A stretch of DNA of 64,000 bases from Croceicoccus marinus (lineage in GTDB: Bacteria; Pseudomonadota; Alphaproteobacteria; Sphingomonadales; Sphingomonadaceae), in assembly GCF_001661675.2 (NCBI RefSeq), contig NZ_CP019602.1, forward strand, positions 2,567,501 to 2,631,500. The letters are read 5' to 3'. The notes beneath the pieces were generated by a model that saw nothing but the letters and a program-made list of their open reading frames with translations, ran no database searches and had not been told where the DNA came from. Positions 39,640-49,535 of the stretch are shown here, in pieces. The first letter of the stretch is position 1; each line of letters opens with the position of its first letter. The position numbers and the translations under genes were made by a program.

Positions 39640-40936
39640 GGACACCCGTAATAACCTCTCGCTTTGAGACCGCTGCTGTGATTCATTCGGTGCATTGTAA
39701 GGAGAGCATCGATGCAGCCACGCAGCCTGTTTTCGCTGGCGGAGCACCTAGACCGGCTGAGCAAGGACGGCGATCCGCTCGAGGTTTTGGCGGGCACGGT
39801 GGATTTCGAGCGTTTCCGGCCGCTACTGACCCGCGGCCTAGGGTATAGCAACGGCGCAAAAGGCGGTCGGCCGCCGTTCGATCCGGTCGCGATGTTCAAG
39901 GTGCTGGTGGTTCAGGCACAGCATAATCTGTCGGATGCGCGCATGGAGTTCATGATCCGCGATCGCTTGAGCTGGATGCGCTTTTTCGGCTTCGATCTGG
40001 GTGGCGCGATGCCCGACGAGAACACCATCCGTCACTATCGCAACCGGCTAACCGGGAGCGGGACGCTCGAGGCATTGATGCAGGCGTTCGAGCGGCAACT
40101 GCACGAGGCAGGTTATCTCGCCATGGGCGGCCAGATCGTGGATGCCACGCTGGTGCCCGCGCCCAAGCAGCGCAACACCGAGGACGAGAAGGCCGCCATC
40201 AAGGCGGGCAAGTCGGCGAAGCAGATCTGGCGCGGCAAGCCAAACAAGGCGCACCAGAAGGATGTCGACGCGCGCTGGACGGTGAAGATCGGCGGCAAGA
40301 TCCGATATCGCCCGGATGGGACACCGCTGCCGCAGATCGCCACGCCGGTGTTCGGTTACAAATCCCATATCAGCATCGACCGCCGCTTCGGCTTTATTCG
40401 CAGGGCAGCGGTGACATCGGCGGCGCATAGCGACGGGCGTCAGTTGCGCTGCGTGATCGACACCAGCAACACCGCCAGCGACGTCTGGGCCGACAGCGCC
40501 TATCGCAGCCAGAAGAACGAGACATGGCTGGCGCGCAACATGCTCACGAGCCGCATCCATCGCAGAAAGCCCAAGGGCAAACCGATGCCCGAGCGCATCG
40601 CGCGCGCCAATGCCGCGAAATCGGCCGTGCGGGCCAAGGTGGAGCACGTCTTTGCGCACCAGAAGAATCGCTATGGTCTATTCATCCGGACCATTGGGCT
40701 CGCCAGGGCGCAGGCCAAACTTACGCTGGCCAACCTGGTCTACAATTTCGACCGCCTGATCTTCCACGAGCGGCGGGCAGCCACAGGATAGGTGCGCCTG
40801 AATGCAGGAAATGGGCTGACCAGCGACGAAAATACAACCTCAGAAGGCCCAGCGCCGTCATGAAATGGCACTCCTCACGCTACGCACCTCAAGCCGCCCA
40901 ATCACGCGGCCAAAATCAGAGTTGTTGCGGGTGTCC
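39640..40936 (+). mobile_element. IS5-family insertion sequence, copy 1
   Basis: The 1,297-bp element has ends GGACACCCGTAATAAC and (reverse complement) GGACACCCGCAACAAC, and is flanked by the 4-bp duplication AGCT (39636-39639 and 40937-40940). A second element of exactly the same length lies at 46432-47728. Confidence 0.92.
39712..40791 (+). CDS. IS5-family transposase, copy 1
   Basis: The 359-residue DDE transposase has the IS5 N-terminal domain (GGRPPFDPVAMFKVLVVQAQHNLSD, DRLSWMRFFGFDL), the first Asp in GGQIVDATLVPAPKQRN, the second in DVWADSAYRSQKNE and the C-terminal VEHVFAHQKNRYGLFIRTIG with the Glu. The frame is intact and probably active. It shares a 212-bp identical tract with copy 2 although the rest of the genes differ by roughly a tenth. 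Confidence 0.93.
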   Translation: MQPRSLFSLAEHLDRLSKDGDPLEVLAGTVDFERFRPLLTRGLGYSNGAKGGRPPFDPVAMFKVLVVQAQHNLSDARMEFMIRDRLSWMRFFGFDLGGAMPDENTIRHYRNRLTGSGTLEALMQAFERQLHEAGYLAMGGQIVDATLVPAPKQRNTEDEKAAIKAGKSAKQIWRGKPNKAHQKDVDARWTVKIGGKIRYRPDGTPLPQIATPVFGYKSHISIDRRFGFIRRAAVTSAAHSDGRQLRCVIDTSNTASDVWADSAYRSQKNETWLARNMLTSRIHRRKPKGKPMPERIARANAAKSAVRAKVEHVFAHQKNRYGLFIRTIGLARAQAKLTLANLVYNFDRLIFHERRAATG

Positions 40937-41096
40937 AGCTGCGAGTATTTTTTGGCTGGTCTTATAAATCCGCCATGCCATCCCATTACGCGCGAGCTTA
41001 CTGGCAGACTGACGCGGCCGACGTGTCGGATAATCGGTTTGAGCGACACGTTGACGCTCTTCGAGAATTAGACGCCTCCCTCATTGAGTATGATAA

Positions 41097-42623
41097 ATGA
41101 TGGAACCGGCGCCCCAACATTCACCTACTCCGATAGAACGCCCGGTCAAGGTTGCGCAGCTACTTAACCATCTACCGTCATTGCCGAGCAATCTTCGATA
41201 TTACGATAGTGTTCAAGACAAGCACCACACGTTAAAGAATTACCCGGAATGGAAAACCCTAAGCCTTTGCATAGATGGCCGAACGCGAGGGCATGATTTC
41301 AGTCACTTCGGTGAAGATACTGCGGTTCTGTTCCGCTACGTAATAGCAGATCTTTTTTCCCGCGTTGATGCAAAGACGGTGTCGACGCATTTAGGGAATT
41401 TAAAAAACGTCAAATTTAGCGAAGAGCTTATTGTTAAGGCGTCAACGCTTTCGCCAGCGGAGTTTCGATCGTGGTGGATCGAACAATGCGCTACACAATT
41501 GTCGGAACGAAAGTGTGGCGCCTTCAAGGCGGTCCTCCGTAGCTTTTGTCGATTAGTCATAGGGCATTGGAATTCAGACTATCTAAAATTTGTTTCTGGG
41601 CTGCCGTCGCCACCCAAGAATAGATATGCGGCCATCGATGCTGGCACCTGCTTCGTGCCCATTCACAGCCAAGCAAAATTAACAGATTGGCTCGACGAAC
41701 TAGCGGTGGAAACAGCATCTAACCCATTGGGTGCCCGCTTAAAGCGCCTGCGTGAGGCATGCGGACTTACGCTGGGTTATCAGCTCGGATTGCGTCCAGT
41801 CCAGATCGCCAGCGTCAAAGAGGACGACGTGTCGATGCGAGATGGCCGAGTTTACGTTCGCATTCTAGTAGCAAAGCAACGCGACAAAGCACCTTTCCAC
41901 GTCACGCGAAGGCTCAAGCCAGAGTGGTCCGCCTTCTGGATCGAATTTGCACGCCGCCGCCCCAATATGATACCTGGCCTTCACGCGCACCCGAACAGTT
42001 TCCTTGGATTACCACCTGAAAGAATTTCCCGCGAATTCACAGATGCAGTGGAGCGGATCACCGGGGAGAGGTGGACCCCGAACGACTTTCGGCACAGTGC
42101 GGCACAGCGGCTTGCAGACGCAGGTGCCTCACATGCCGAGATCCAAGACTTCCTGATGCATGGCACTGATGGGGCCGCGAACGCTTACTTTACAGGTTCG
42201 GCCGCACAAGCCGAAAAGATCAACCAGGCTATGGGACTGTCACAAGTCTACCAAGCCGTTGCGGAAATCGCGCGGATTGGAATGATAGACAGACAAACAC
42301 TGGAAACGCTTCCGGAAGACCAACAAATTGGCGGCGCGCCGCATGGGATCCCAATTGCGGGTATCGGTGCCTGCCGTCTTGGGCAGTCTCAATGTACAAA
42401 AAACCCAATATTGAGTTGCTACGGATGCCGGAGTTTCCTGCCCTTGAACGATCCGCCAGTACATCAGGAAGTCGCTAATGATCTTAGAAATGTGGTCAAA
42501 GAGTTTCTTGCGGTCGCAAGCGATGTGGATGCATCGCCTGCCTTCGGGCAATTGCGCCGCACTATCGAAGCCGCTGATCGCGTAGCGGCTCAGGCAACGG
42601 CCTCGAGGCAAGTTTCCGGATGA
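41097..42623 (+). CDS. ginB: GInt tyrosine recombinase GinB
   Basis: The 508-residue product is the second integrase of the operon. Catalytic residues are visible: Arg in GLRPVQIASV, NDFRHSAAQRLADAG near 329-333, His in FLMHGTDG and the Tyr nucleophile at about residue 364 (AANAYFTG). A C-terminal extension of about 130 residues carries cysteines in a GACRLGQSQCTKNPILSCYGC pattern, probably a zinc-binding tail. Both ends overlap neighbours by ATGA (41097-41100 and 42620-42623). Codon use is lower in GC than in the core. Confidence 0.85.
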   Translation: MMEPAPQHSPTPIERPVKVAQLLNHLPSLPSNLRYYDSVQDKHHTLKNYPEWKTLSLCIDGRTRGHDFSHFGEDTAVLFRYVIADLFSRVDAKTVSTHLGNLKNVKFSEELIVKASTLSPAEFRSWWIEQCATQLSERKCGAFKAVLRSFCRLVIGHWNSDYLKFVSGLPSPPKNRYAAIDAGTCFVPIHSQAKLTDWLDELAVETASNPLGARLKRLREACGLTLGYQLGLRPVQIASVKEDDVSMRDGRVYVRILVAKQRDKAPFHVTRRLKPEWSAFWIEFARRRPNMIPGLHAHPNSFLGLPPERISREFTDAVERITGERWTPNDFRHSAAQRLADAGASHAEIQDFLMHGTDGAANAYFTGSAAQAEKINQAMGLSQVYQAVAEIARIGMIDRQTLETLPEDQQIGGAPHGIPIAGIGACRLGQSQCTKNPILSCYGCRSFLPLNDPPVHQEVANDLRNVVKEFLAVASDVDASPAFGQLRRTIEAADRVAAQATASRQVSG

Positions 42624-45079
42624 CTGCCGCTCTTCGTCAATTCATCGACACTGCTCGCAGGCTTGCGTTGGAGCGGGGCCTTTCTTGGAATCCGCCATTC
42701 GACGAGAACGGCGTTATCGATCATGAACACAGATGGAACCTGAGCGGCCTGCTCGCCTCCCCTTCACCTGTTTGGTTCTCAAGCTTCGGCTGGCGGCCAA
42801 AGATGTTGAAGGCGCTAGAGAGTCTTGATCTGGAAAGCATTTGCGCGCGCCCGAAGCAAAATTTCCTCGAGGCGGCTTGGCGTGAATTCTGTCAAGCCGC
42901 CTTGATCGACCTAGTCTTAGTTCAAAACCAGGCGCCACACGGCACTTACCGTTTGGCAAAGACGGTAAAGCTTCTGGCGTGGGTTGCGGGGGATGGGGGC
43001 CCAGCAGACATCACGGGAGATCACGTCCGCCTCGCATATAATATTGCCCTCAGGATGGGGGATGTGGAAGCCGCAAGGGTGTTCCCTGGCGTTGTACGCA
43101 AGCTCTTCGACCATCAACACCTGGCATTGAGGCCCAACCTCGCGTCGAGCTGCACCCCTTATGCGGACGCTGATTCGTTGGCAGCACAGGCTCTTACTGA
43201 CGCAGCCAACGCTCGCACAAATTCGAAAGGCTATCGCAGCAACTCGATTCTGAAACATCCAAATGAACGGAAAGAAGCGTCGAAGCTCCCAGACCACCGT
43301 GCCTTTTGGGAGTTGTGTCGTATCGTTTTTACTGAGGAACCCCGCTCCCTTCATGACCTTCAACTTTTTGCATGCGCCAGGTTGCACATCATTACGGGTC
43401 TGCGCGCGGCGGAGATTGCTCTTCTTCCATATAACTGGGAGAAATGGCGCGAGTGGACCGACATTGATGGAAATCCAGCAGGTCTAAAAGGTGGCATCAC
43501 AAGATCGCTTGCCATCCGCCATTTTGCTGGAAAGCAAGGTGCAAAATCAAAGGGAGGCGGAACACGTCAGCTTGTGCCGAAGCTACAAGATGTCCCCAAA
43601 ATGTTCGAGGACATTGTGTTAGACACGCTGCACGAGGTTGAAAATGCCACCCTGCCGCTCCGCCGGACATATGGGGACCAAATCGCATCAGGAAGACTAT
43701 TTCCTGACTTGCCAATAGATGCGCTCGTACCAATTTGGGAGGTATACGTACGAGTGTTTGGAAACATTCAGATCGCATCCCATCCAATTCCAAAAGAGCT
43801 GCTAACTCGGTACAAGCAAGGCTCGTTTCATAATAACTTCGAAAAACGCAATTTTCGCTTCGATCCTTCAGCGCTGGATGAAATCAGGTTCCAGCAAATG
43901 CGAGCCCTAGGCCTGGCGGATAGCAATATTCCGACGGAACCGCTGAACTGGAAGATAGGCCAATACTTTAGCGACAGCAGGTCAAAGATCTCTTCATCTT
44001 TTTTTCGTGATGAGACCGGCTCGTTTTTCCGACCTGAGCGGGCTGAATGGGGACGTATCCATTTTCGCGTAGGTGAGGTAGAGGCAGAACTTAGTCGCAA
44101 GGGCTTCAGAAAAACGCTCTTGGAGCCTAGCATGCCGGTACACTCGGAAGATGCAATTGCGCCGCATCAATTTCTCTTTTTAACCGCTTATGATAAAGGT
44201 GGCATCAGGACAGATACGAATACCTTTGATGCTGCAAAATTCTTTGCTGTTCGCCGCTTCAATACCGATGAAGTTACACTAGCCTTAGGCAATAGTAAAA
44301 ATATTAGACACTTAACATTATTTTCTAGATACGGCCGCAATGACGAAGACAGGAGTCTTTATTTAGAGACTCACTCACTACGCCATCTTCAGAATACAGA
44401 GCTATTTAGGAAGGGACTGGCAGACGCCATAATCACCAAGCGATTTGACCGCGTCAGCGTACAGCAGTCGTATGTATATGACCATCGAAGTCTCGCGGAA
44501 CATTTGGATAACATCGACATATCAGATGATATCGAAGAGCGCTTAGGCGCAAAGGCCAGCACCACTTATAGGTTGATCCTGTCTGGTCGGGTTTCAGGAC
44601 CATTAGTTGATCGTTTCCAAAAAATTCAGGTGGAAGAGGGGGATGACCAAGCATTCGAATTTTTAGTGGCTGAGGCAGACGGACTTCATGCGACTCCCTA
44701 CGGATTTTGTCTAAATTCTTTCACTGTCGACCCCTGCCCCAACCACTTGGAATGCTTCAACGGTTGCCTCCACTTGGCGCGGACAGACTTACCATCCGAG
44801 CAACAAAGGCTGACCACCCTCAGAGCCCGAACTGCCAATATCCTCCAGAAAGCGCGTGATTGTCCTGGTGGAAGCGTAGGTCGCCGCAATCAGATTGCGC
44901 ATGCGCAAAATCGGCTGGACAATATCGATAAAGCGCTTGCCACTGCTCCGGGAGACCAGCCATTTCCCGATGGTTCTGATCTTTCAAATCCAGTGGATGT
45001 GATTGCTAGAGCCACAACGGTTGATCGTGCGCCCCCACTCAACGACTTCAATTCTAGCCCGGACGCAGCGGATGGGTAA
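42620..45079 (+). CDS. ginC: GInt tyrosine recombinase GinC
   Basis: The 819-residue product is the largest of the three integrases. The catalytic Arg lies in GLRAAEIALLPYNW, the second Arg in HSLRHLQNTELFRKG (residue 588), and the tyrosine is in the QQSYVYDHRS segment (Tyr618 or Tyr620). The C-terminus has a Cys-rich stretch (YGFCLNSFTVDPCPNHLECFNGCLH) resembling the zinc-binding end of GinB. It overlaps the ginD start by eight bases. GC content is clearly lower than in flanking core genes. Confidence 0.85.
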   Translation: MTAALRQFIDTARRLALERGLSWNPPFDENGVIDHEHRWNLSGLLASPSPVWFSSFGWRPKMLKALESLDLESICARPKQNFLEAAWREFCQAALIDLVLVQNQAPHGTYRLAKTVKLLAWVAGDGGPADITGDHVRLAYNIALRMGDVEAARVFPGVVRKLFDHQHLALRPNLASSCTPYADADSLAAQALTDAANARTNSKGYRSNSILKHPNERKEASKLPDHRAFWELCRIVFTEEPRSLHDLQLFACARLHIITGLRAAEIALLPYNWEKWREWTDIDGNPAGLKGGITRSLAIRHFAGKQGAKSKGGGTRQLVPKLQDVPKMFEDIVLDTLHEVENATLPLRRTYGDQIASGRLFPDLPIDALVPIWEVYVRVFGNIQIASHPIPKELLTRYKQGSFHNNFEKRNFRFDPSALDEIRFQQMRALGLADSNIPTEPLNWKIGQYFSDSRSKISSSFFRDETGSFFRPERAEWGRIHFRVGEVEAELSRKGFRKTLLEPSMPVHSEDAIAPHQFLFLTAYDKGGIRTDTNTFDAAKFFAVRRFNTDEVTLALGNSKNIRHLTLFSRYGRNDEDRSLYLETHSLRHLQNTELFRKGLADAIITKRFDRVSVQQSYVYDHRSLAEHLDNIDISDDIEERLGAKASTTYRLILSGRVSGPLVDRFQKIQVEEGDDQAFEFLVAEADGLHATPYGFCLNSFTVDPCPNHLECFNGCLHLARTDLPSEQQRLTTLRARTANILQKARDCPGGSVGRRNQIAHAQNRLDNIDKALATAPGDQPFPDGSDLSNPVDVIARATTVDRAPPLNDFNSSPDAADG

Positions 45080-45533
45080 CTCAGCTCGAACGCTCCAGAT
45101 TCTCGAGGAGACTCTCGAAGTCATGGTGCTGGAAAATGAGAAGATCACAGCGCGTGCAGTTATCGCGCGTATGGACGGCGTGCTGAAGCACCCATCTGAC
45201 ATCACGCGCAATGCTGAAAGAGGTAGACTTTTTAACAAGTACAAGGACCGGCAGGAGCGGGTTCGCGCCTTGTTGAAGAGCAGGAACGGAAGATCAGCCC
45301 AAAGCCTGTCCACCGAGATCGCTAGGCTTTCCGCAGAGGTCGAAGTGCTTAGGTCCGAAAGGAGCCTGCTAATCGCCAGCCACCGGGTGGCAATTCTCGC
45401 GGTTGGGGAACTAGGTGGAGCGTCGGCTTGGCTGAAGTTTTTTAAAGGATACAACTCGGCAGTGGAGCATCTCCAGGAAATCGGAGCTATTCCCGAGAAC
45501 GAAACCGACATTAATAAAAAGATAGACTTGTAA
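45072..45533 (+). CDS. ginD: GInt small coiled-coil/helix protein GinD
   Basis: The 153-residue product (MGNSARTLQILEETLEVMVLENEKITARAVIARM...) has no catalytic motif; it is helical with a coiled segment AQSLSTEIARLSAEVEVLRSERSLLIASH split over residues 75-105. Position, size and helical nature match GinD, the fourth gene reported as essential for GInt integration and excision. The ATG at 45072 lies inside the last codons of ginC (overlap ATGGGTAA). Confidence 0.8.
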   Translation: MGNSARTLQILEETLEVMVLENEKITARAVIARMDGVLKHPSDITRNAERGRLFNKYKDRQERVRALLKSRNGRSAQSLSTEIARLSAEVEVLRSERSLLIASHRVAILAVGELGGASAWLKFFKGYNSAVEHLQEIGAIPENETDINKKIDL

Positions 45534-46431
45534 AGGCTTTTGTAAACGTGTGGCCGAGGCGGTTCATAGTCACCTGAATCCAAAGTTCGGCTCATTGTTT
45601 TTTGGCAGAAGCGTGAGGTGGTGCCTGGTCTGAGCCCGAAGTTTCTACCAGTTACGAGTAGAGCCTTGGGCCGTTTTGATGCCCATGCTTGGGCGTGATG
45701 GCAACAACCGTATCGGGGGCATGCCCCCGATACGGTTTGCCGCTTAATCCTGCCCCGATCTCGGTCGGAGTTCTGTTTCCGAGGCTCGAGTGGGGCCGGA
45801 AGTGGTTGTAGTCGTGTCGCCATGCCTCCAACTCCTGGCGGGCATGGGCGAGGCTGGTGAAGATCGTCTCGTTCAAGAACTCATCCCGCAGCCGCGCGTT
45901 GAAGCTCTCGATGAACCCGTTCTGGTATGGCTTGCCCGGCGCAATGTAGTGCCATTCCACATTGCGCTCCTTGGACCAGCGCAGGATCGCCATGCTGGTG
46001 AGTTCTGTCCCATTGTCGCTGACAATCGTGTGGGGCCGCGCCATCCGATCAAAGACCGCTGCATCGAGCTCCCGCCCGACCCTAGCGCCGGAGATCGATG
46101 TGTCGGCGATTAGTCGTATCCATCCGGTGAAGGCCGCGGTGTGACGCCGGCCGAGGCGTAGCCGAAGTTACGCGGCGATTGCGTCGGGGAGCGGCGCCCA
46201 GTTCCATGGCAGAAGCTCGTCGAGCCTGGTGGCGGGGTGATCGGCAATGCGGGCGAGGACATCGGCGAGCCAGGCCTGCGGATCGACGTCATTGAGCTTG
46301 GCGGTCTGGATCAGCGTGTAGATGATGGCGGCGCGTTGCCCGCCGCGGTCGGACCCGCAGAACAGCCATGCCTTGCGGCCGAGCGGGATGCAGCGCAACG
46401 CGCGTTCGGCAGCATTGTTGGTGAGGCAGAT

Positions 46432-47728
46432 GGACACCCGCAAAAACCCCTCGCTTTGAGGCACGTGCTGTGATTCACTCGGGGCATTGGAAGGAGAGCA
46501 TCGATGCAGCCACACAGCCTGTTTTCGCTTGCGGAGCACTTGGACCGGCTGAGCAAGGACGGCGATCCGCTGGAGGTTTTGGCGGGCACGGTTGAGTTTG
46601 AACGCTTCCGGCCGCTTCTGACCCGCGGGCTTGGCTATAGCGATGGCGCCAAGGGCGGTCGCCCGGCCTTCGATCCCGTGGCGATGTTCAAAGTGCTGGT
46701 GGTTCAGGCGCAGCATAATCTGTCGGATGCGCGCATGGAGTTCATGATCAGAGATCGCCTGAGCTGGATGCGCTTCTTCGGCTTCGACCTTGGCGGCGCG
46801 ATGCCGGACGAGAACACCATCCGTCACTATCGCAACCGGCTCACCGAGAGCGGCACGCTTGAGGCGTTGATGCAGGCGTTCGAACAGCAACTGCGCGAGG
46901 CAGGATACCTGGCGATGGGCGGTCAGATCGTCGATGCCACGCTGGTGCCCGCGCCCAAGCAGCGCAACACCGAGGACGAGAAGGCCGCGATCAAAGCCGG
47001 CAAGTCAGCCAGGCAGATCTGGCGCAGCAAGCCGAACAAGGCTCACCAGAAGGATGTCGATGCACGCTGGACGTTGAAGATCGGCGGCAAGGTCCGCTAT
47101 CGTCCCGACGGCACCCCGCTGCCGCAGATCGCCACACCCGTGTTTGGCTACAAGTCGCATATCAGCATCGACCGGCGCTTCGGCTTTATTCGCAAAGCAG
47201 CGGTGACATCGGCCGCCGACAGCGACGGGCGCCAGTTGCGCCGGGTGATCGACACCGCCAACACCGCTGGCGATGTCTGGGCCGACAGCGCCTATCGCAG
47301 CCAGAAGAACGAGACATGGCTGGCGCGCAACATGCTCACGAGCCGCATCCATCGCAGAAAGCCCAAGGGCAAACCGATGCCCGAGCGCATCGCGCGCGCC
47401 AATGCCGCGAAATCGGCCGTGCGGGCCAAGGTGGAGCACGTCTTTGCGCACCAGAAGAATCGCTATGGTCTATTCATCCGGACCATCGGGCTCGCCAGGG
47501 CGCAGGCAAAACTCACGCTGGCTAATCTCGCCTACAACTTCGACCGCCTGATCTTCCATGAGCGATGTGCAGCCACGGGATAGGTGCGCCTGAAATCGAC
47601 AAAAAGGCCCGGAAGCCCAAAGACATCACCGAAAATTGGCCAATCCAACCTTTCCAATAGCGTCTCTCGCGGCAATCCCCGCAACCCGCCCAATCACGGC
47701 GCCAAAATCATGGTTGTTGCGGGTGTCC
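46432..47728 (+). mobile_element. IS5-family insertion sequence, copy 2
   Basis: The 1,297-bp element has the same ends (GGACACCCGCAAAAAC and GGACACCCGCAACAAC reversed) and same length as copy 1. It is flanked by the 4-bp duplication AGAT (46428-46431, 47729-47732) and sits inside tnpC. Both known target sites fit AGNT. Confidence 0.92.
46504..47583 (+). CDS. IS5-family transposase, copy 2
   Basis: The 359-residue protein is colinear with copy 1 at 39712 and differs at scattered residues, for example LTESGTLEALMQAFEQQL against LTGSGTLEALMQAFERQL. All DDE-region blocks are intact, so the gene looks functional. Bases 47275-47486 are identical to 40483-40694 in copy 1. Confidence 0.93.
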   Translation: MQPHSLFSLAEHLDRLSKDGDPLEVLAGTVEFERFRPLLTRGLGYSDGAKGGRPAFDPVAMFKVLVVQAQHNLSDARMEFMIRDRLSWMRFFGFDLGGAMPDENTIRHYRNRLTESGTLEALMQAFEQQLREAGYLAMGGQIVDATLVPAPKQRNTEDEKAAIKAGKSARQIWRSKPNKAHQKDVDARWTLKIGGKVRYRPDGTPLPQIATPVFGYKSHISIDRRFGFIRKAAVTSAADSDGRQLRRVIDTANTAGDVWADSAYRSQKNETWLARNMLTSRIHRRKPKGKPMPERIARANAAKSAVRAKVEHVFAHQKNRYGLFIRTIGLARAQAKLTLANLAYNFDRLIFHERCAATG

Positions 47729-49193
47729 AGATCCTGCCGTCGTCAAGGAAGCGGGTGAACGCGTCCCAGCGCTTCAGCATGTAGAGGCAGGCCTTGGTCA
47801 GATCATGGCCGCGCGACAGCTTGGCCACCTGCGCGGTGAGCCAGGTGTGGAGCTCGGACATCAGCGGTGCGCTGAGTTCCTGGCGAACGGCAATCCGCTC
47901 GGCCGGAGCCGTGCCATTGATGCCCCGCTCGATATCGAACAGGGCGTCGAGGCGCTGCACGGCTTCCAGCGCGATCGGATAGGTCATGCTGCTGCGCTGG
48001 CCACGGCTCTTCTTGCGGGCTGAGCTTACGACATCGGCCAGCTCGAAGAACTTGCGGCGCGCATGGGCAAAGCATCCAGCTTCCAGCACGGGACCGGGAT
48101 CACGGCCTTCGCGATAGAGCTCGTTGTAGCCGCCATAGGCATCGGCCTGCAGGATACCGGACCATGCCGCGAGATGGGTCTGCGGGTGCTCGCCGCGCCG
48201 ATCGCGCGAGTAATGGAACAGGGCAGCTGGTGGATCAGATCCGGCGAACGGGCGATCATCGCGAACGTAAACCCATAATCGAGCCGTATCGGTCTTGCCC
48301 CTGGCCATGACCGGCACGGTGGTATCGTCACCATGGATGCGGTCCGAAGCAAGGACGTGCGCTTCAATCAGCTTGTAGAGCGGCATCAGCGCATGGGCAG
48401 CCGCGCCGACCTGATCGGCGAGGGTCGAGACGCTGAGCGGCACGCCTTCGCGGGCAAAGCGCTCGGCCTGCCGGTTGAGCGGTTGGTGCTGCCCATACTT
48501 CTCGAACAATAGCATCGCCAGGAAGCTTGGTCCGGCCCATCCGCGCGGGACGACATGGAACGGCGCAGGGGCCTGCGCGATCTTCTCGCAGTCCCGGCAC
48601 GAGAACTTCTCGCGCACCGTCTGGATCACCTTCCACGAGCGCGGGATCACCTCGAGCGTCTCGGTGACGTCTTCGCCGAGCTTGGAGAGCCGATCCCCGC
48701 CGCAGGCCGGGCAGGAACATGGGGCGGGCACCACGACGCGCTCGCGCGGCAGATGATCGGGAAACGGCTTCCTTGCCGGGCGCTTGCGCTCGAGGGCGGT
48801 GACGGTGGTGGTCCTGGCTGCCGCTTCCTCGGCGATCAGATCGTCCTCAGCGGCATCAGCCTCGAGATCTTCGAGCTGCAGCTCCATCTGATCCAGCAGG
48901 CGGCGGCTGCGCTCGGCGCTGGCGCCATACTGCTCGCGCCTGAGCTTGGCGATCTGCAGCTTGAGGTGGGCGATCACCGCTTCGATGGCGCTCTCGCGGG
49001 CATGGGCGTTGGCCAGTTCGGCTGCGACAGTGGCGGCGTGCTGCTCGGCCTCCTCGGCTCTGCGGGCCATCGTCGCCACCAGCGCCTTGAGCGCTTCGAC
49101 ATCGTCCGGAACGGGCGAGATGGCGGCTTCCATGACGCAGAGTGAATCACGTGGGATGCCCTGCTGCAAGAGCAAAATGCCACCTTCTGACGA

Positions 49194-49535
49194 TTATCCT
49201 GCGCTCTGCGGCCGCCACGTATACTGCGGGTTGCGCCAGTCGATCCCCTCCAGCAGGCAGGCCAGCTGGGACGGGGTCAAGGATACCGTTCCGTCCTTCG
49301 CCGAGGGCCATACAAACCGGCCCTTCTCGAGCCGCTTGGCATAGAGCGACATGCCGATCCCGTCGTGCCAGATGATCTTGATCAGCGATCCCGCGCGGCC
49401 GCGAAACACGAACAGATCGCCGCTATGAGGATTACGCTTGAGACCCTGCTGCACCAGCAGGGCCAGGCCCTGCATGCCCTTCCGCATGTCCGTGTGGCCC
49501 AGCGCGATCCACACCCGCGCGCTCGGAGGGATCAT
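49194..49535 (-). CDS. tnpB: IS66 accessory protein TnpB
   Basis: The 113-residue product carries the IS66 Orf2 signature HTDMRKGMQGLALLVQQGL, GDLFVFRGRAGSLIKIIWHDG and LPSQL-like TPSQLACLLEGIDWRNP. It is needed with TnpA and TnpC for IS66 movement. Start overlaps the tnpA stop by four bases. Confidence 0.93.
   Translation of the reverse strand: MIPPSARVWIALGHTDMRKGMQGLALLVQQGLKRNPHSGDLFVFRGRAGSLIKIIWHDGIGMSLYAKRLEKGRFVWPSAKDGTVSLTPSQLACLLEGIDWRNPQYTWRPQSAG

Larger units (their letters stand above)
38528..41100 (+). pseudogene. ginA: GInt tyrosine recombinase GinA, split by IS5-type element
   Basis: The 5' part (38528-39639) encodes about 370 residues with catalytic Arg in LRRGEAL (residue 203) and the HDLRHT box at 343-348. 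The 3' part (40941-41100) encodes RVFFGWSYKSAMPSHYARAYW, with the nucleophile Tyr at 40987-40989, and ends in TGA at 41098-41100. Removing the IS and one AGCT copy joins AAG-CTG-CGA in frame, giving 423 residues, a normal integrase. As it stands the gene cannot make the tyrosine part. Its stop overlaps the ginB start (ATGA). Confidence 0.9.
46168..49175 (-). pseudogene. tnpC: IS66 transposase TnpC, split by IS5 copy 2
   Basis: The 5' part (49175-47729) encodes the zinc-finger and DDE region (SCPACGGDRLSKLGEDVTE, HGDDTTVPV, LQADAYGGYNELY) and stops family resemblance at FTRFLDDGRI. The 3' part (46427-46168) resumes at CLTNNAAERALRCIPLGRKAWLFCGSDRGG. Removing the IS5 and one AGAT copy restores a 568-residue frame reading DDGRICLTNNAAERA. 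As it stands the gene lacks its C-terminal Glu and helical part. Confidence 0.92.

Noticed and set aside
38528-45533. Recombinase-in-trio (RIT) element or Tn554-type transposon
   Set aside because: RIT elements have three recombinases of similar size and no fourth gene, and Tn554 has only two; sizes 423/508/819 plus a small helical protein fit ginABCD better.
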